Assembly (NCBI GenBank): GCA_949318235.1
Contig: CASGGR010000020.1
Coordinates: forward strand, 558,001 to 622,000
Reading direction: 5' to 3'
DNA: 64,000 nt
From: Ecdyonurus torrentis
Lineage: Eukaryota; Arthropoda; Insecta; Ephemeroptera; Heptageniidae
Notes under the pieces: model-generated
What the model was told of the DNA's origin: nothing
What the model saw: only the letters and a program-made list of their open reading frames with translations
Databases searched by the model: none
Shown: one piece after another, positions 40,350-54,975 of the stretch
How the letters are laid out: each line of letters begins with the position of its first letter
How positions within the stretch are numbered: position 1 is the stretch's first letter
Program-made: the position numbers and the translations under genes

Positions 40350-43300
40350 GAACTTTTGTTTGAAGGATAAAAACTCGTTTTTCTCAAAAACTATTAGAGT
40401 TAAAATTTTTTATTTAGCACCATTGGATTCGGCGCATTTTTTCACAAAAGAATCACTCCTTATTTACTTGATTACATGGACTTATGTTTACAGATTAAAA
40501 GTCGATTATCTCAAAAACCATAAGAGTTAAAATTTTTTAAATAGCACCATTGGATTCAGCGCATTTTTTCACATAAGAATCACTGCTAATTTACTTGATT
40601 ACATGAACTTTTGTTTACAGATTAAAAACTCGATTATCTCAAAAACTATAAGAGTTAAAATTTTTTAAATAGCACCATTGGATTCTGCGCATTTTTTCAC
40701 ATAAGAATCACTCCTAATTTACTTGATTACATGAACTTTTGTTTACAGATTAAAAACTCGATTATCTCAAAACCTATAAGAGTTAAAATTTTTTACATAG
40801 CACCATTGGATTCTGCGCATTTTTTCACACAAGAATCACTCCTCATTTACTTGATTACATGAACTTTTGTTTACAGTTTAAAAACTCGATTATCTCAAAA
40901 ACTATAAGAGTTAAAATTTTTTAAATAGCAACATTGGTTTCGGCACATTTTTTCACATAAGAATCACTCCTTATTTTCTTGATTACATGAACTTTTGTTT
41001 GAAGGATAAAAACTCGTTTTTCTCAAAAACTATAAAAGTTAAAATTTTTTAAATAGCATCATTGGATTCTGCGCATTTTTTCACATAAGAATCACTCCTT
41101 ATTTACTTGATTACATGAACTTTTGTTTACAGATTAAAAACTCGTTTTTCTCAAAAACTATAAGAGTTAAAATTTTTTAACTAGCACCATTGGATTTTGC
41201 GCATTTTTTCACATAAGAATCACTCCTTATTTACTTGATTACATGAACTTTTGTTTACAGATTAAAAGTCGATTATCTCAAAAACTATAAAAGTTAAAAT
41301 TTTTTAAATAGCATCATTGGATTCTGCGCATTTTTTCACATAAGAATCACTCCTTATTTACTTGATTACATGAACTTTTGTTTACAGATTAAAAACTCGT
41401 TTTTCTCAAAAACTATTAGAGTTAAAATTTTTTAACTAGCACCATTGGATTCTGCGCATTTTTTCACATAAGAATCACTCCTTATTTACTTGATTACATG
41501 AACTTTTGTTTACAGATTAAAAGTCGATTATCTCAAAAACCATAAGAGTTAAAATTTTTTAAATAGCACCATTGGATTCAGCGCATTTTTTGACATAAGA
41601 ATCACTCCTAATTTACTTGATTACATGAACTTTTGTTTACAGATTAAAAACTCGTTTATCTCAAAAACTATAAGAGTTAAAATTTTTTACATAGCACCAT
41701 TGGATTCTGCGCATTTTTTCACATAAGAATCACTGCTAATTTACTTGATTACATGAACTTTTGTTTGAAGGATAAAAACTCGTTTTTCTCAAAAACTATT
41801 AGAGTTAAAATTTTTTATTTAGCACCATTGGATTCGGCGCATTTTTTCACAAAAGAATCACTCCTTATTTACTTGATTACATGGACTTATGTTTACAGAT
41901 TAAAAGTCGATTATCTCAAAAACCATAAGAGTTAAAATTTTTTAAATAGCACCATTGGATTCAGCGCATTTTTTCACATAAGAATCACTGCTAATTTACT
42001 TGATTACATGAACTTTTGTTTACAGATTAAAAACTCGATTATCTCAAAAACTATAAGAGTTAAAATTTTTTAAATAGCACCATTGGATTCTGCGCATTTT
42101 TTCACATAAGAATCACTCCTAATTTACTTGATTACATGAACTTTTGTTTACAGATTAAAAACTCGATTATCTCAAAACCTATAAGAGTTAAAATTTTTTA
42201 CATAGCACCATTGGATTCTGCGCATTTTTTCACACAAGAATCACTCCTCATTTACTTGATTACATGAACTTTTGTTTACAGTTTAAAAACTCGATTATCT
42301 CAAAAACTATAAGAGTTAAAATTTTTTAAATAGCAACATTGGTTTCGGCACATTTTTTCACATAAGAATCACTCCTTATTTTCTTGATTACATGAACTTT
42401 TGTTTGAAGGATAAAAACTCGTTTTTCTCAAAAACTATAAAAGTTAAAATTTTTTAAATAGCATCATTGGATTCTGCGCATTTTTTCACATAAGAATCAC
42501 TCCTTATTTACTTGATTACATGAACTTTTGTTTACAGATTAAAAACTCGTTTTTCTCAAAAACTATAAGAGTTAAAATTTTTTAACTAGCACCATTGGAT
42601 TTTGCGCATTTTTTCACATAAGAATCACTCCTTATTTACTTGATTACATGAACTTTTGTTTACAGATTAAAAGTCGATTATCTCAAAAACTATAAAAGTT
42701 AAAATTTTTTAAATAGCATCATTGGATTCTGCGCATTTTTTCACATAAGAATCACTCCTTATTTACTTGATTACATGAACTTTTGTTTACAGATTAAAAG
42801 TCGATTATCTCAAAAACCATAAGAGTTAAAATTTTTTAAATAGCACCATTGGATTCAGCGCATTTTTTGACATAAGAATCACTCCTAATTTACTTGATTA
42901 CATGAACTTTTGTTTACAGATTAAAAACTCGTTTATCTCAAAAACTATAAGAGTTAAAATTTTTTACATAGCACCATTGGATTCTGCGCATTTTTTCACA
43001 TAAGAATCACTGCTAATTTACTTGATTACATGAACTTTTGTTTGAAGGATAAAAACTCGTTTTTCTCAAAAACTATTAGAGTTAAAATTTTTTATTTAGC
43101 ACCATTGGATTCGGCGCATTTTTTCACAAAAGAATCACTCCTTATTTACTTGATTACATGGACTTATGTTTACAGATTAAAAGTCGATTATCTCAAAAAC
43201 CATAAGAGTTAAAATTTTTTAAATAGCACCATTGGATTCAGCGCATTTTTTCACATAAGAATCACTGCTAATTTACTTGATTACATGAACTTTTGTTTAC

Positions 43301-45700
43301 AGATTAAAAACTCGATTATCTCAAAAACTATAAGAGTTAAAATTTTTTAAATAGCACCATTGGATTCTGCGCATTTTTTCACATAAGAATCACTCCTAAT
43401 TTACTTGATTACATGAACTTTTGTTTACAGATTAAAAACTCGATTATCTCAAAACCTATAAGAGTTAAAATTTTTTACATAGCACCATTGGATTCTGCGC
43501 ATTTTTTCACACAAGAATCACTCCTCATTTACTTGATTACATGAACTTTTGTTTACAGTTTAAAAACTCGATTATCTCAAAAACTATAAGAGTTAAAATT
43601 TTTTAAATAGCAACATTGGTTTCGGCACATTTTTTCACATAAGAATCACTCCTTATTTTCTTGATTACATGAACTTTTGTTTGAAGGATAAAAACTCGTT
43701 TTTCTCAAAAACTATAAAAGTTAAAATTTTTTAAATAGCATCATTGGATTCTGCGCATTTTTTCACATAAGAATCACTCCTTATTTACTTGATTACATGA
43801 ACTTTTGTTTACAGATTAAAAACTCGTTTTTCTCAAAAACTATAAGAGTTAAAATTTTTTAACTAGCACCATTGGATTTTGCGCATTTTTTCACATAAGA
43901 ATCACTCCTTATTTACTTGATTACATGAACTTTTGTTTACAGATTAAAAGTCGATTATCTCAAAAACTATAAAAGTTAAAATTTTTTAAATAGCATCATT
44001 GGATTCTGCGCATTTTTTCACATAAGAATCACTCCTTATTTACTTGATTACATGAACTTTTGTTTACAGATTAAAAGTCGATTATCTCAAAAACCATAAG
44101 AGTTAAAATTTTTTAAATAGCACCATTGGATTCAGCGCATTTTTTGACATAAGAATCACTCCTAATTTACTTGATTACATGAACTTTTGTTTACAGATTA
44201 AAAACTCGTTTATCTCAAAAACTATAAGAGTTAAAATTTTTTACATAGCACCATTGGATTCTGCGCATTTTTTCACATAAGAATCACTGCTAATTTACTT
44301 GATTACATGAACTTTTGTTTGAAGGATAAAAACTCGTTTTTCTCAAAAACTATTAGAGTTAAAATTTTTTATTTAGCACCATTGGATTCGGCGCATTTTT
44401 TCACAAAAGAATCACTCCTTATTTACTTGATTACATGGACTTATGTTTACAGATTAAAAGTCGATTATCTCAAAAACCATAAGAGTTAAAATTTTTTAAA
44501 TAGCACCATTGGATTCAGCGCATTTTTTCACATAAGAATCACTGCTAATTTACTTGATTACATGAACTTTTGTTTACAGATTAAAAACTCGATTATCTCA
44601 AAAACTATAAGAGTTAAAATTTTTTAAATAGCACCATTGGATTCTGCGCATTTTTTCACATAAGAATCACTCCTAATTTACTTGATTACATGAACTTTTG
44701 TTTACAGATTAAAAACTCGATTATCTCAAAACCTATAAGAGTTAAAATTTTTTACATAGCACCATTGGATTCTGCGCATTTTTTCACACAAGAATCACTC
44801 CTCATTTACTTGATTACATGAACTTTTGTTTACAGTTTAAAAACTCGATTATCTCAAAAACTATAAGAGTTAAAATTTTTTAAATAGCAACATTGGTTTC
44901 GGCACATTTTTTCACATAAGAATCACTCCTTATTTTCTTGATTACATGAACTTTTGTTTGAAGGATAAAAACTCGTTTTTCTCAAAAACTATAAAAGTTA
45001 AAATTTTTTAAATAGCATCATTGGATTCTGCGCATTTTTTCACATAAGAATCACTCCTTATTTACTTGATTACATGAACTTTTGTTTACAGATTAAAAAC
45101 TCGTTTTTCTCAAAAACTATAAGAGTTAAAATTTTTTAACTAGCACCATTGGATTTTGCGCATTTTTTCACATAAGAATCACTCCTTATTTACTTGATTA
45201 CATGAACTTTTGTTTACAGATTAAAAGTCGATTATCTCAAAAACTATAAAAGTTAAAATTTTTTAAATAGCATCATTGGATTCTGCGCATTTTTTCACAT
45301 AAGAATCACTCCTTATTTACTTGATTACATGAACTTTTGTTTACAGATTAAAAACTCGTTTTTCTCAAAAACTATTAGAGTTAAAATTTTTTAACTAGCA
45401 CCATTGGATTCTGCGCATTTTTTCACATAAGAATCACTCCTTATTTACTTGATTACATGAACTTTTGTTTACAGATTAAAAGTCGATTATCTCAAAAACC
45501 ATAAGAGTTAAAATTTTTTAAATAGCACCATTGGATTCAGCGCATTTTTTGACATAAGAATCACTCCTAATTTACTTGATTACATGAACTTTTGTTTACA
45601 GATTAAAAACTCGTTTATCTCAAAAACTATAAGAGTTAAAATTTTTTACATAGCACCATTGGATTCTGCGCATTTTTTCACATAAGAATCACTCCTCATT
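40350..45700. repeat. HOR block B2: 11-monomer (1,405 bp) and 10-monomer (1,277 bp) units
   Basis: The marker T6GACATAAG has its G at 41,592, 42,869, 44,146 and 45,551, with spacings of 1,277, 1,277 and 1,405 bp. A second junction lies at 40,348, 41,753, 43,030 and 44,307, with spacings of 1,405, 1,277 and 1,277. The longer unit has one extra monomer, with CTATTAGAG and TTTAACTAGC, present at about 41,410-41,520 and 45,370-45,480 and missing near 42,790 and 44,070. Copies otherwise look nearly identical. The first unit overlaps the end of block B1, so this series grew from part of the 16-mer. No gene is visible. Confidence 0.87.
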
Positions 45701-48420
45701 TACTTGATTACATGAACTTTTGTTTACAGTTTAAAAACTCGATTATCTCAAAAACTATAAGAGTTAAAATTTTTTAAATAGCACCAATGGTTTCGGCACA
45801 TTTTTTCACATAAGAATCACTCCTTATTTTTTTGATTACATGAACTTTTGTTTGAAGGATAAAAACTCGTTTTTCTCAAAAACTATTAGAGTTAAAATTT
45901 TTTATTTAGCACCATTGGATTCGGCGCATTTTTTCACATAAGAATCACTCCTTATTTACTTGATTACATGGACTTATGTTTACAGATTAAAAGTCGATTA
46001 TCTCAAAAACCATAAGAGTTAAAATTTTTTTAAATAGCACCATTGGATTCAGCGCATTTTTTCACATAAGAATCACTGCTAATTTACTTGATTACATGAA
46101 CTTTTGTTTACAGATTAAAAACTCGATTATCTCAAAAACTATAAGAGTTAAAATTTTTTACATAGCACCATTGGATTCTGCGCGTTTTTTTAAATAAGAA
46201 TCACTCCTTATTTACTTGATTACATTGACTTATGTTTACAGATTAAAAGTCGATTATCTCAAAAACTATAAGAGTTAAAATTTTTTAAATAGCACCATTG
46301 GATTCTGCGCATTTTTTCACATAAGAATCACTCCTAATTTACTTGATTACATGAACTTTTGTTTACAGATTAAAAACTCGTTTATCTTAAAAACTATAAG
46401 AGTTAAAATTTTTTACATAGCACCATTGGATTCTGCGCATTTTTTCACATAAGAATCACTCCTAATTTACTTGATTACATGAACTTTTGTTTACAGATTA
46501 AAAACTCGATTATCTCAAAACCTATAAGAGTTAAAATTTTTTACATAGCACCATTGGATTCTGCGCATTTTTTCACATAAGAATCACTCCTAATTTACTT
46601 GATTACATGAACTTTTGTTTACAGATTAAAAACTCGATTATCTCAAAAACTATAAGAGTTAAAATTTTTTACATAGCACCATTGGATTCTGCGCATTTTT
46701 TCACATAAGAATCACTCCTCATTTACTTGATTACATGAACTTTTGTTTACAGTTTAAAAACTCGATTATCTCAAAAACTATAAGGGTTAAAATTTTGTAT
46801 TTAGCACCATTGGATTCGGCGCATTTTTTCACAAAAGAATCACTCCTTATTTACTTGATTACATGGACTTATGTTTACAGATTAAAAGTCGATTATCTCA
46901 AAAACCATAAGAGTTAAAATTTTTTAAATAGCACCATTGGATTCAGCGCATTTTTTCACATAAGAATCACTGCTAATTTACTTGATTACATGAACTTTTG
47001 TTTGAAGGATAAAAACTCGTTTTTCTCAAAAACTATTAGAGTTAAAATTTTTTATTTAGCACCATTGGATTCGGCGCATTTTTTCACAAAAGAATCACTC
47101 CTTATTTACTTGATTACATGGACTTATGTTTACAGATTAAAAGTCGATTATCTCAAAAACCATAAGAGTTAAAATTTTTTAAATAGCACCATTGGATTCA
47201 GCGCATTTTTTCACATAAGAATCACTGCTAATTTACTTGATTACATGAACTTTTGTTTACAGATTAAAAACTCGATTATCTCAAAAACTATAAGAGTTAA
47301 AATTTTTTAAATAGCACGATTGGATTCTGCGCATTTTTTCACATAAGAATCACTCCTAATTTACTTGATTACATGAACTTTTGTTTACAGATTAAAAACT
47401 CGATTATCTCAAAACCTATAAGAGTTAAAATTTTTTACATAGCACCATTGGATTCTGCGCATTTTTTCACACAAGAATCACTCCTCATTTACTTGATTAC
47501 ATGAACTTTTGTTTACAGTTTAAAAACTCGATTATCTCAAAAACTATAAGAGTTAAAATTTTTTAAATAGCACCATTGGTTTCGGCACATTTTTTCACAT
47601 AAGAATCACTCCTTATTTTCTTGATTACATGAACTTTTGTTTGAAGGATAAAAACTCGTTTTTCTCAAAAACTATAAAAGTTAAAATTTTTTAAATAGCA
47701 TCATTGGATTCTGCGCATTTTTTCACATAAGAATCACTCCTTATTTACTTGATTACATGAACTTTTGTTTACAGATTAAAAACTCGTTTTTCTCAAAAAC
47801 TATAAGAGTTAAAATTTTTTAACTAGCACCATTGGATTCTGCGCATTTTTTCACATAAGAATCACTCCTTATTTACTTGATTACATGAACTTTTGTTTAC
47901 AGATTAAAAGTCGATTATCTCAAAAACTATAAAAGTTAAAATTTTTTAAATAGCATCATTGGATTCTGCGCATTTTTTCACATAAGAATCACTCCTTATT
48001 TACTTGATTACATGAACTTTTGTTTACAGATTAAAAACTCGTTTTTCTCAAAAACTATTAGAGTTAAAATTTTTTAACTAGCACCATTGGATTCTGCGCA
48101 TTTTTTCACATAAGAATCACTCCTTATTTACTTGATTACATGAACTTTTGTTTACAGATTAAAAGTCGATTATCTCAAAAACCATAAGAGTTAAAATTTT
48201 TTAAATAGCACCATTGGATTCAGCGCATTTTTTGACATAAGAATCACTCCTAATTTACTTGATTACATGAACTTTTGTTTACAGATTAAAAACTCGTTTA
48301 TCTCAAAAACTATAAGAGTTAAAATTTTTTACATAGCACCATTGGATTCTGCGCATTTTTTCACATAAGAATCACTCCTCATTTACTTGATTACATGAAC
48401 TTTTGTTTACAGTTTAAAAA
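45700..48420. repeat. Chimeric block joining two older segments
   Basis: The left part (to about 46,735) matches 36,105-37,284 at an offset of 9,451 bp. The right part (about 46,735-48,390) matches 40,093-41,750 at an offset of 6,642 bp, with AAGGGTTAAAATTTTG at about 46,782 and 40,140 and T6GACATAAG at 48,234 and 41,592. The switch falls inside a monomer array without any foreign sequence, as expected of recombination in register. The copy carries private differences such as AGCACGATTGG at about 47,314. No gene is visible. Confidence 0.75.
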
Positions 48421-51400
48421 CTCGATTATCTCAAAAACTATAAGAGTTAAAATTTTTTAAATAGCACCAATGGTTTCGGCACATTTTTTCACATAAGAAT
48501 CACTCCTTATTTTTTTGATTACATGAACTTTTGTTTGAAGGATAAAAACTCGTTTTTCTCAAAAACTATAAAAGTTAAAATTTTTTAAATAGCAACATTG
48601 GATTCTGCGCATTTTTTCACATAAGAATCACTCCTTATTTACTTGATTACATGAACTTTTGTTTACAGATTAAAAACTCGTTTTTCTCAAAAACTATAAG
48701 AGTTAAAATTTTTTAACTAGCACCATTGGATTCTGCGCATTTTTTCACATAAGAATCACTCCTTATTTACTTGATTACATGAACTTTTGTTTACAGATTA
48801 AAAACTCGTTTTTCTCAAAAACTATAAGAGTTAAAATTTTTTAAATAGCATCATTGGATTCTGCGCATTTTTTCACATAAGAATCACTCCTTATTTACTT
48901 GATTACATGAACTTTTGTTTACAGATTAAAAACTCGTTTTTCTCAAAAACTATTAGAGTTAAAATTTTTTAACTAGCACCATTGGATTCTGCGCATTTTT
49001 TCACATAAGAATCACTCCTTATTAACTTGATTACATGAACTTTTGTTTACAGATTAAAAGTCGATTATCTCAAAAACCATAAGAGTTAAAATTTTTTTAA
49101 ATAGCACCATTGGATTCAGCGCATTTTTTCACATAAGAATCACTGCTAATTTACTTGATTACATGAACTTTTGTTTACAGATTAAAAACTCGATTATCTC
49201 AAAAACTATAAGAGTTAAAATTTTTTACATAGCACCATTGGATTCTGCGCGTTTTTTTAAATAAGAATCACTCCTTATTTACTTGATTACATTGACTTAT
49301 GTTTACAGATTAAAAGTCGATTATCTCAAAAACTATAAGAGTTAAAATTTTTTAAATAGCACCATTGGATTCTGCGCATTTTTTCACATAAGAATCACTC
49401 CTAATTTACTTGATTACATGAACTTTTGTTTACAGATTAAAAACTCGTTTATCTCAAAAACTATAAGAGTTAAAATTTTTTACATAGCACCATTGGATTC
49501 TGCGCATTTTTTCACATAAGAATCACTCCTAATTTACTTGATTACATGAACTTTTGTTTACAGATTAAAAACTCGTTTATCTCAAAAACTATAAGAGTAA
49601 AAATTTTTTACATAGCACCATTGGATTCTGCGCATTTTTTCACATAAGAATCACTCCTCATTTACTTGATTACATGAACTTTTGTTTACAGTTTAAAAAC
49701 TCGATTATCTCAAAAACTATAAGAGTTAAAATTTTTTAAATAGCACCAATGGTTTCGGCACATTTTTTCACATAAGAATCACTCCTTATTTTTTTGATTA
49801 CATGAACTTTTGTTTGAAGGATAAAAACTCGTTTTTCTCAAAAACTATTAGAGTTAAAATTTTTTATTTAGCACCATTGGATTCGGCGCATTTTTTCACA
49901 TAAGAATCACTCCTTATTTACTTGATTACATGGACTTATGTTTACAGATTAAAAGTCGATTATCTCAAAAACCATAAGAGTTAAAATTTTTTTAAATAGC
50001 ACCATTGGATTCAGCGCATTTTTTCACATAAGAATCACTGCTAATTTACTTGATTACATGAACTTTTGTTTACAGATTAAAAACTCGATTATCTCAAAAA
50101 CTATAAGAGTTAAAATTTTTTACATAGCACCATTGGATTCTGCGCGTTTTTTTAAATAAGAATCACTCCTTATTTACTTGATTACATTGACTTATGTTTA
50201 CAGATTAAAAGTCGATTATCTCAAAAACTATAAGAGTTAAAATTTTTTAAATAGCACCATTGGATTCTGCGCATTTTTTCACATAAGAATCACTCCTAAT
50301 TTACTTGATTACATGAACTTTTGTTTACAGATTAAAAACTCGTTTATCTCAAAAACTATAAGAGTTAAAATTTTTTACATAGCACCATTGGATTCTGCGC
50401 ATTTTTTCACATAAGAATCACTCCTAATTTACTTGATTACATGAACTTTTGTTTACAGATTAAAAACTCGATTATCTCAAAACCTATAAGAGTTAAAATT
50501 TTTTACATAGCACCATTGGATTCTGCGCATTTTTTTACATAAGAATCACTCCTAATTTACTTGATTACATGAACTTTTGTTTACAGATTAAAAACTCGAT
50601 TATCTCAAAAACTATAAGAGTTAAAATTTTTTAAATAGCACCAATGGTTTCGGCACATTTTTTCACATAAGAATCACTCCTTATTTTTTTGATTACATGA
50701 ACTTTTGTTTGAAGGATAAAAACTCGTTTTTCTCAAAAACTATAAAAGTTAAAATTTTTTAAATAGCAACATTGGATTCTGCGCATTTTTTCACATAAGA
50801 ATCACTCCTTATTTACTTGATTACATGAACTTTTGTTTACAGATTAAAAACTCGTTTTTCTCAAAAACTATAAGAGTTAAAATTTTTTAACTAGCACCAT
50901 TGGATTCTGCGCATTTTTTCACATAAGAATCACTCCTTATTTACTTGATTACATGAACTTTTGTTTACAGATTAAAAACTCGTTTTTCTCAAAAACTATA
51001 AGAGTTAAAATTTTTTAAATAGCATCATTGGATTCTGCGCATTTTTTCACATAAGAATCACTCCTTATTTACTTGATTACATGAACTTTTGTTTACAGAT
51101 TAAAAACTCGTTTTTCTCAAAAACTATTAGAGTTAAAATTTTTTAACTAGCACCATTGGATTCTGCGCATTTTTTCACATAAGAATCACTCCTTATTAAC
51201 TTGATTACATGAACTTTTGTTTACAGATTAAAAGTCGATTATCTCAAAAACCATAAGAGTTAAAATTTTTTTAAATAGCACCATTGGATTCAGCGCATTT
51301 TTTCACATAAGAATCACTGCTAATTTACTTGATTACATGAACTTTTGTTTACAGATTAAAAACTCGATTATCTCAAAAACTATAAGAGTTAAAATTTTTT

Positions 51401-54400
51401 ACATAGCACCATTGGATTCTGCGCGTTTTTTTAAATAAGAATCACTCCTTATTTACTTGATTACATTGACTTATGTTTACAGATTAAAAGTCGATTATCT
51501 CAAAAACTATAAGAGTTAAAATTTTTTAAATAGCACCATTGGATTCTGCGCATTTTTTCACATAAGAATCACTCCTAATTTACTTGATTACATGAACTTT
51601 TGTTTACAGATTAAAAACTCGTTTATCTCAAAAACTATAAGAGTTAAAATTTTTTACATAGCACCATTGGATTCTGCGCATTTTTTCACATAAGAATCAC
51701 TCCTAATTTACTTGATTACATGAACTTTTGTTTACAGATTAAAAACTCGTTTATCTCAAAAACTATAAGAGTAAAAATTTTTTACATAGCACCATTGGAT
51801 TCTGCGCATTTTTTCACATAAGAATCACTCCTCATTTACTTGATTACATGAACTTTTGTTTACAGTTTAAAAACTCGATTATCTCAAAAACTATAAGAGT
51901 TAAAATTTTTTAAATAGCACCAATGGTTTCGGCACATTTTTTCACATAAGAATCACTCCTTATTTTTTTGATTACATGAACTTTTGTTTGAAGGATAAAA
52001 ACTCGTTTTTCTCAAAAACTATTAGAGTTAAAATTTTTTATTTAGCACCATTGGATTCGGCGCATTTTTTCACATAAGAATCACTCCTTATTTACTTGAT
52101 TACATGGACTTATGTTTACAGATTAAAAGTCGATTATCTCAAAAACCATAAGAGTTAAAATTTTTTTAAATAGCACCATTGGATTCAGCGCATTTTTTCA
52201 CATAAGAATCACTGCTAATTTACTTGATTACATGAACTTTTGTTTACAGATTAAAAACTCGATTATCTCAAAAACTATAAGAGTTAAAATTTTTTACATA
52301 GCACCATTGGATTCTGCGCGTTTTTTTAAATAAGAATCACTCCTTATTTACTTGATTACATTGACTTATGTTTACAGATTAAAAGTCGATTATCTCAAAA
52401 ACTATAAGAGTTAAAATTTTTTAAATAGCACCATTGGATTCTGCGCATTTTTTCACATAAGAATCACTCCTAATTTACTTGATTACATGAACTTTTGTTT
52501 ACAGATTAAAAACTCGTTTATCTCAAAAACTATAAGAGTTAAAATTTTTTACATAGCACCATTGGATTCTGCGCATTTTTTCACATAAGAATCACTCCTA
52601 ATTTACTTGATTACATGAACTTTTGTTTACAGATTAAAAACTCGATTATCTCAAAACCTATAAGAGTTAAAATTTTTTACATAGCACCATTGGATTCTGC
52701 GCATTTTTTTACATAAGAATCACTCCTAATTTACTTGATTACATGAACTTTTGTTTACAGATTAAAAACTCGATTATCTCAAAAACTATAAGAGTTAAAA
52801 TTTTTTAAATAGCACCAATGGTTTCGGCACATTTTTTCACATAAGAATCACTCCTTATTTTTTTGATTACATGAACTTTTGTTTGAAGGATAAAAACTCG
52901 TTTTTCTCAAAAACTATAAAAGTTAAAATTTTTTAAATAGCAACATTGGATTCTGCGCATTTTTTCACATAAGAATCACTCCTTATTTACTTGATTACAT
53001 GAACTTTTGTTTACAGATTAAAAACTCGTTTTTCTCAAAAACTATAAGAGTTAAAATTTTTTAACTAGCACCATTGGATTCTGCGCATTTTTTCACATAA
53101 GAATCACTCCTTATTTACTTGATTACATGAACTTTTGTTTACAGATTAAAAACTCGTTTTTCTCAAAAACTATAAGAGTTAAAATTTTTTAAATAGCATC
53201 ATTGGATTCTGCGCATTTTTTCACATAAGAATCACTCCTTATTTACTTGATTACATGAACTTTTGTTTACAGATTAAAAACTCGTTTTTCTCAAAAACTA
53301 TTAGAGTTAAAATTTTTTAACTAGCACCATTGGATTCTGCGCATTTTTTCACATAAGAATCACTCCTTATTAACTTGATTACATGAACTTTTGTTTACAG
53401 ATTAAAAGTCGATTATCTCAAAAACCATAAGAGTTAAAATTTTTTTAAATAGCACCATTGGATTCAGCGCATTTTTTCACATAAGAATCACTGCTAATTT
53501 ACTTGATTACATGAACTTTTGTTTACAGATTAAAAACTCGATTATCTCAAAAACTATAAGAGTTAAAATTTTTTACATAGCACCATTGGATTCTGCGCGT
53601 TTTTTTAAATAAGAATCACTCCTTATTTACTTGATTACATTGACTTATGTTTACAGATTAAAAGTCGATTATCTCAAAAACTATAAGAGTTAAAATTTTT
53701 TAAATAGCACCATTGGATTCTGCGCATTTTTTCACATAAGAATCACTCCTAATTTACTTGATTACATGAACTTTTGTTTACAGATTAAAAACTCGTTTAT
53801 CTCAAAAACTATAAGAGTTAAAATTTTTTACATAGCACCATTGGATTCTGCGCATTTTTTCACATAAGAATCACTCCTAATTTACTTGATTACATGAACT
53901 TTTGTTTACAGATTAAAAACTCGTTTATCTCAAAAACTATAAGAGTAAAAATTTTTTACATAGCACCATTGGATTCTGCGCATTTTTTCACATAAGAATC
54001 ACTCCTCATTTACTTGATTACATGAACTTTTGTTTACAGTTTAAAAACTCGATTATCTCAAAAACTATAAGAGTTAAAATTTTTTAAATAGCACCAATGG
54101 TTTCGGCACATTTTTTCACATAAGAATCACTCCTTATTTTTTTGATTACATGAACTTTTGTTTGAAGGATAAAAACTCGTTTTTCTCAAAAACTATTAGA
54201 GTTAAAATTTTTTATTTAGCACCATTGGATTCGGCGCATTTTTTCACATAAGAATCACTCCTTATTTACTTGATTACATGGACTTATGTTTACAGATTAA
54301 AAGTCGATTATCTCAAAAACCATAAGAGTTAAAATTTTTTTAAATAGCACCATTGGATTCAGCGCATTTTTTCACATAAGAATCACTGCTAATTTACTTG

Positions 54401-54975
54401 ATTACATGAACTTTTGTTTACAGATTAAAAACTCGATTATCTCAAAAACTATAAGAGTTAAAATTTTTTACATAGCACCATTGGATTCTGCGCGTTTTTT
54501 TAAATAAGAATCACTCCTTATTTACTTGATTACATTGACTTATGTTTACAGATTAAAAGTCGATTATCTCAAAAACTATAAGAGTTAAAATTTTTTAAAT
54601 AGCACCATTGGATTCTGCGCATTTTTTCACATAAGAATCACTCCTAATTTACTTGATTACATGAACTTTTGTTTACAGATTAAAAACTCGTTTATCTCAA
54701 AAACTATAAGAGTTAAAATTTTTTACATAGCACCATTGGATTCTGCGCATTTTTTCACATAAGAATCACTCCTAATTTACTTGATTACATGAACTTTTGT
54801 TTACAGATTAAAAACTCGATTATCTCAAAACCTATAAGAGTTAAAATTTTTTACATAGCACCATTGGATTCTGCGCATTTTTTTACATAAGAATCACTCC
54901 TAATTTACTTGATTACATGAACTTTTGTTTACAGATTAAAAACTCGATTATCTCAAAAACTATAAGAGTTAAAAT
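48420..54975. repeat. HOR block B3: 17-monomer unit of 2,174 bp (10 + 7)
   Basis: CACCAATGG lies at 48,465, 49,744, 50,639, 51,918, 52,813 and 54,092. The spacings alternate 1,279 and 895 bp. CGCGTTTTTTT lies at 49,248, 50,143, 51,422, 52,317, 53,596 and 54,491, alternating 895 and 1,279. Both give a period of 2,174 bp (17 monomers less two bases). Three copies are present. Within each copy the 10-mer half has AGCAACATTGG, TTTAACTAGC and CCTTATTAACTTG monomers. The 7-mer half has ATTCGGCGCA and AAAAGTCG monomers. No gene is visible. Confidence 0.9.

Larger units (their letters stand above)
37180..41280. repeat. HOR block B1: 16-monomer unit of 2,043 bp
   Basis: Three distinct monomer junctions recur at exactly 2,043 bp: 37,284 and 39,327; 38,050 and 40,093; 38,305 and 40,348. 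Single variants such as AAGGGTTAAAATTTTG (about 38,097 and 40,140), TTGATTGAAGG (about 37,548 and 39,591) and CACACAAGAATC (about 38,783 and 40,826) follow. The unit is 16 monomers less five bases, and two copies are present. The left limit is the AAAAACTCG versus AAAAGTCG mismatch near 37,180 and 39,230. The right limit is near 41,280, where AGCATCATTGG appears. No gene is visible. Confidence 0.88.
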
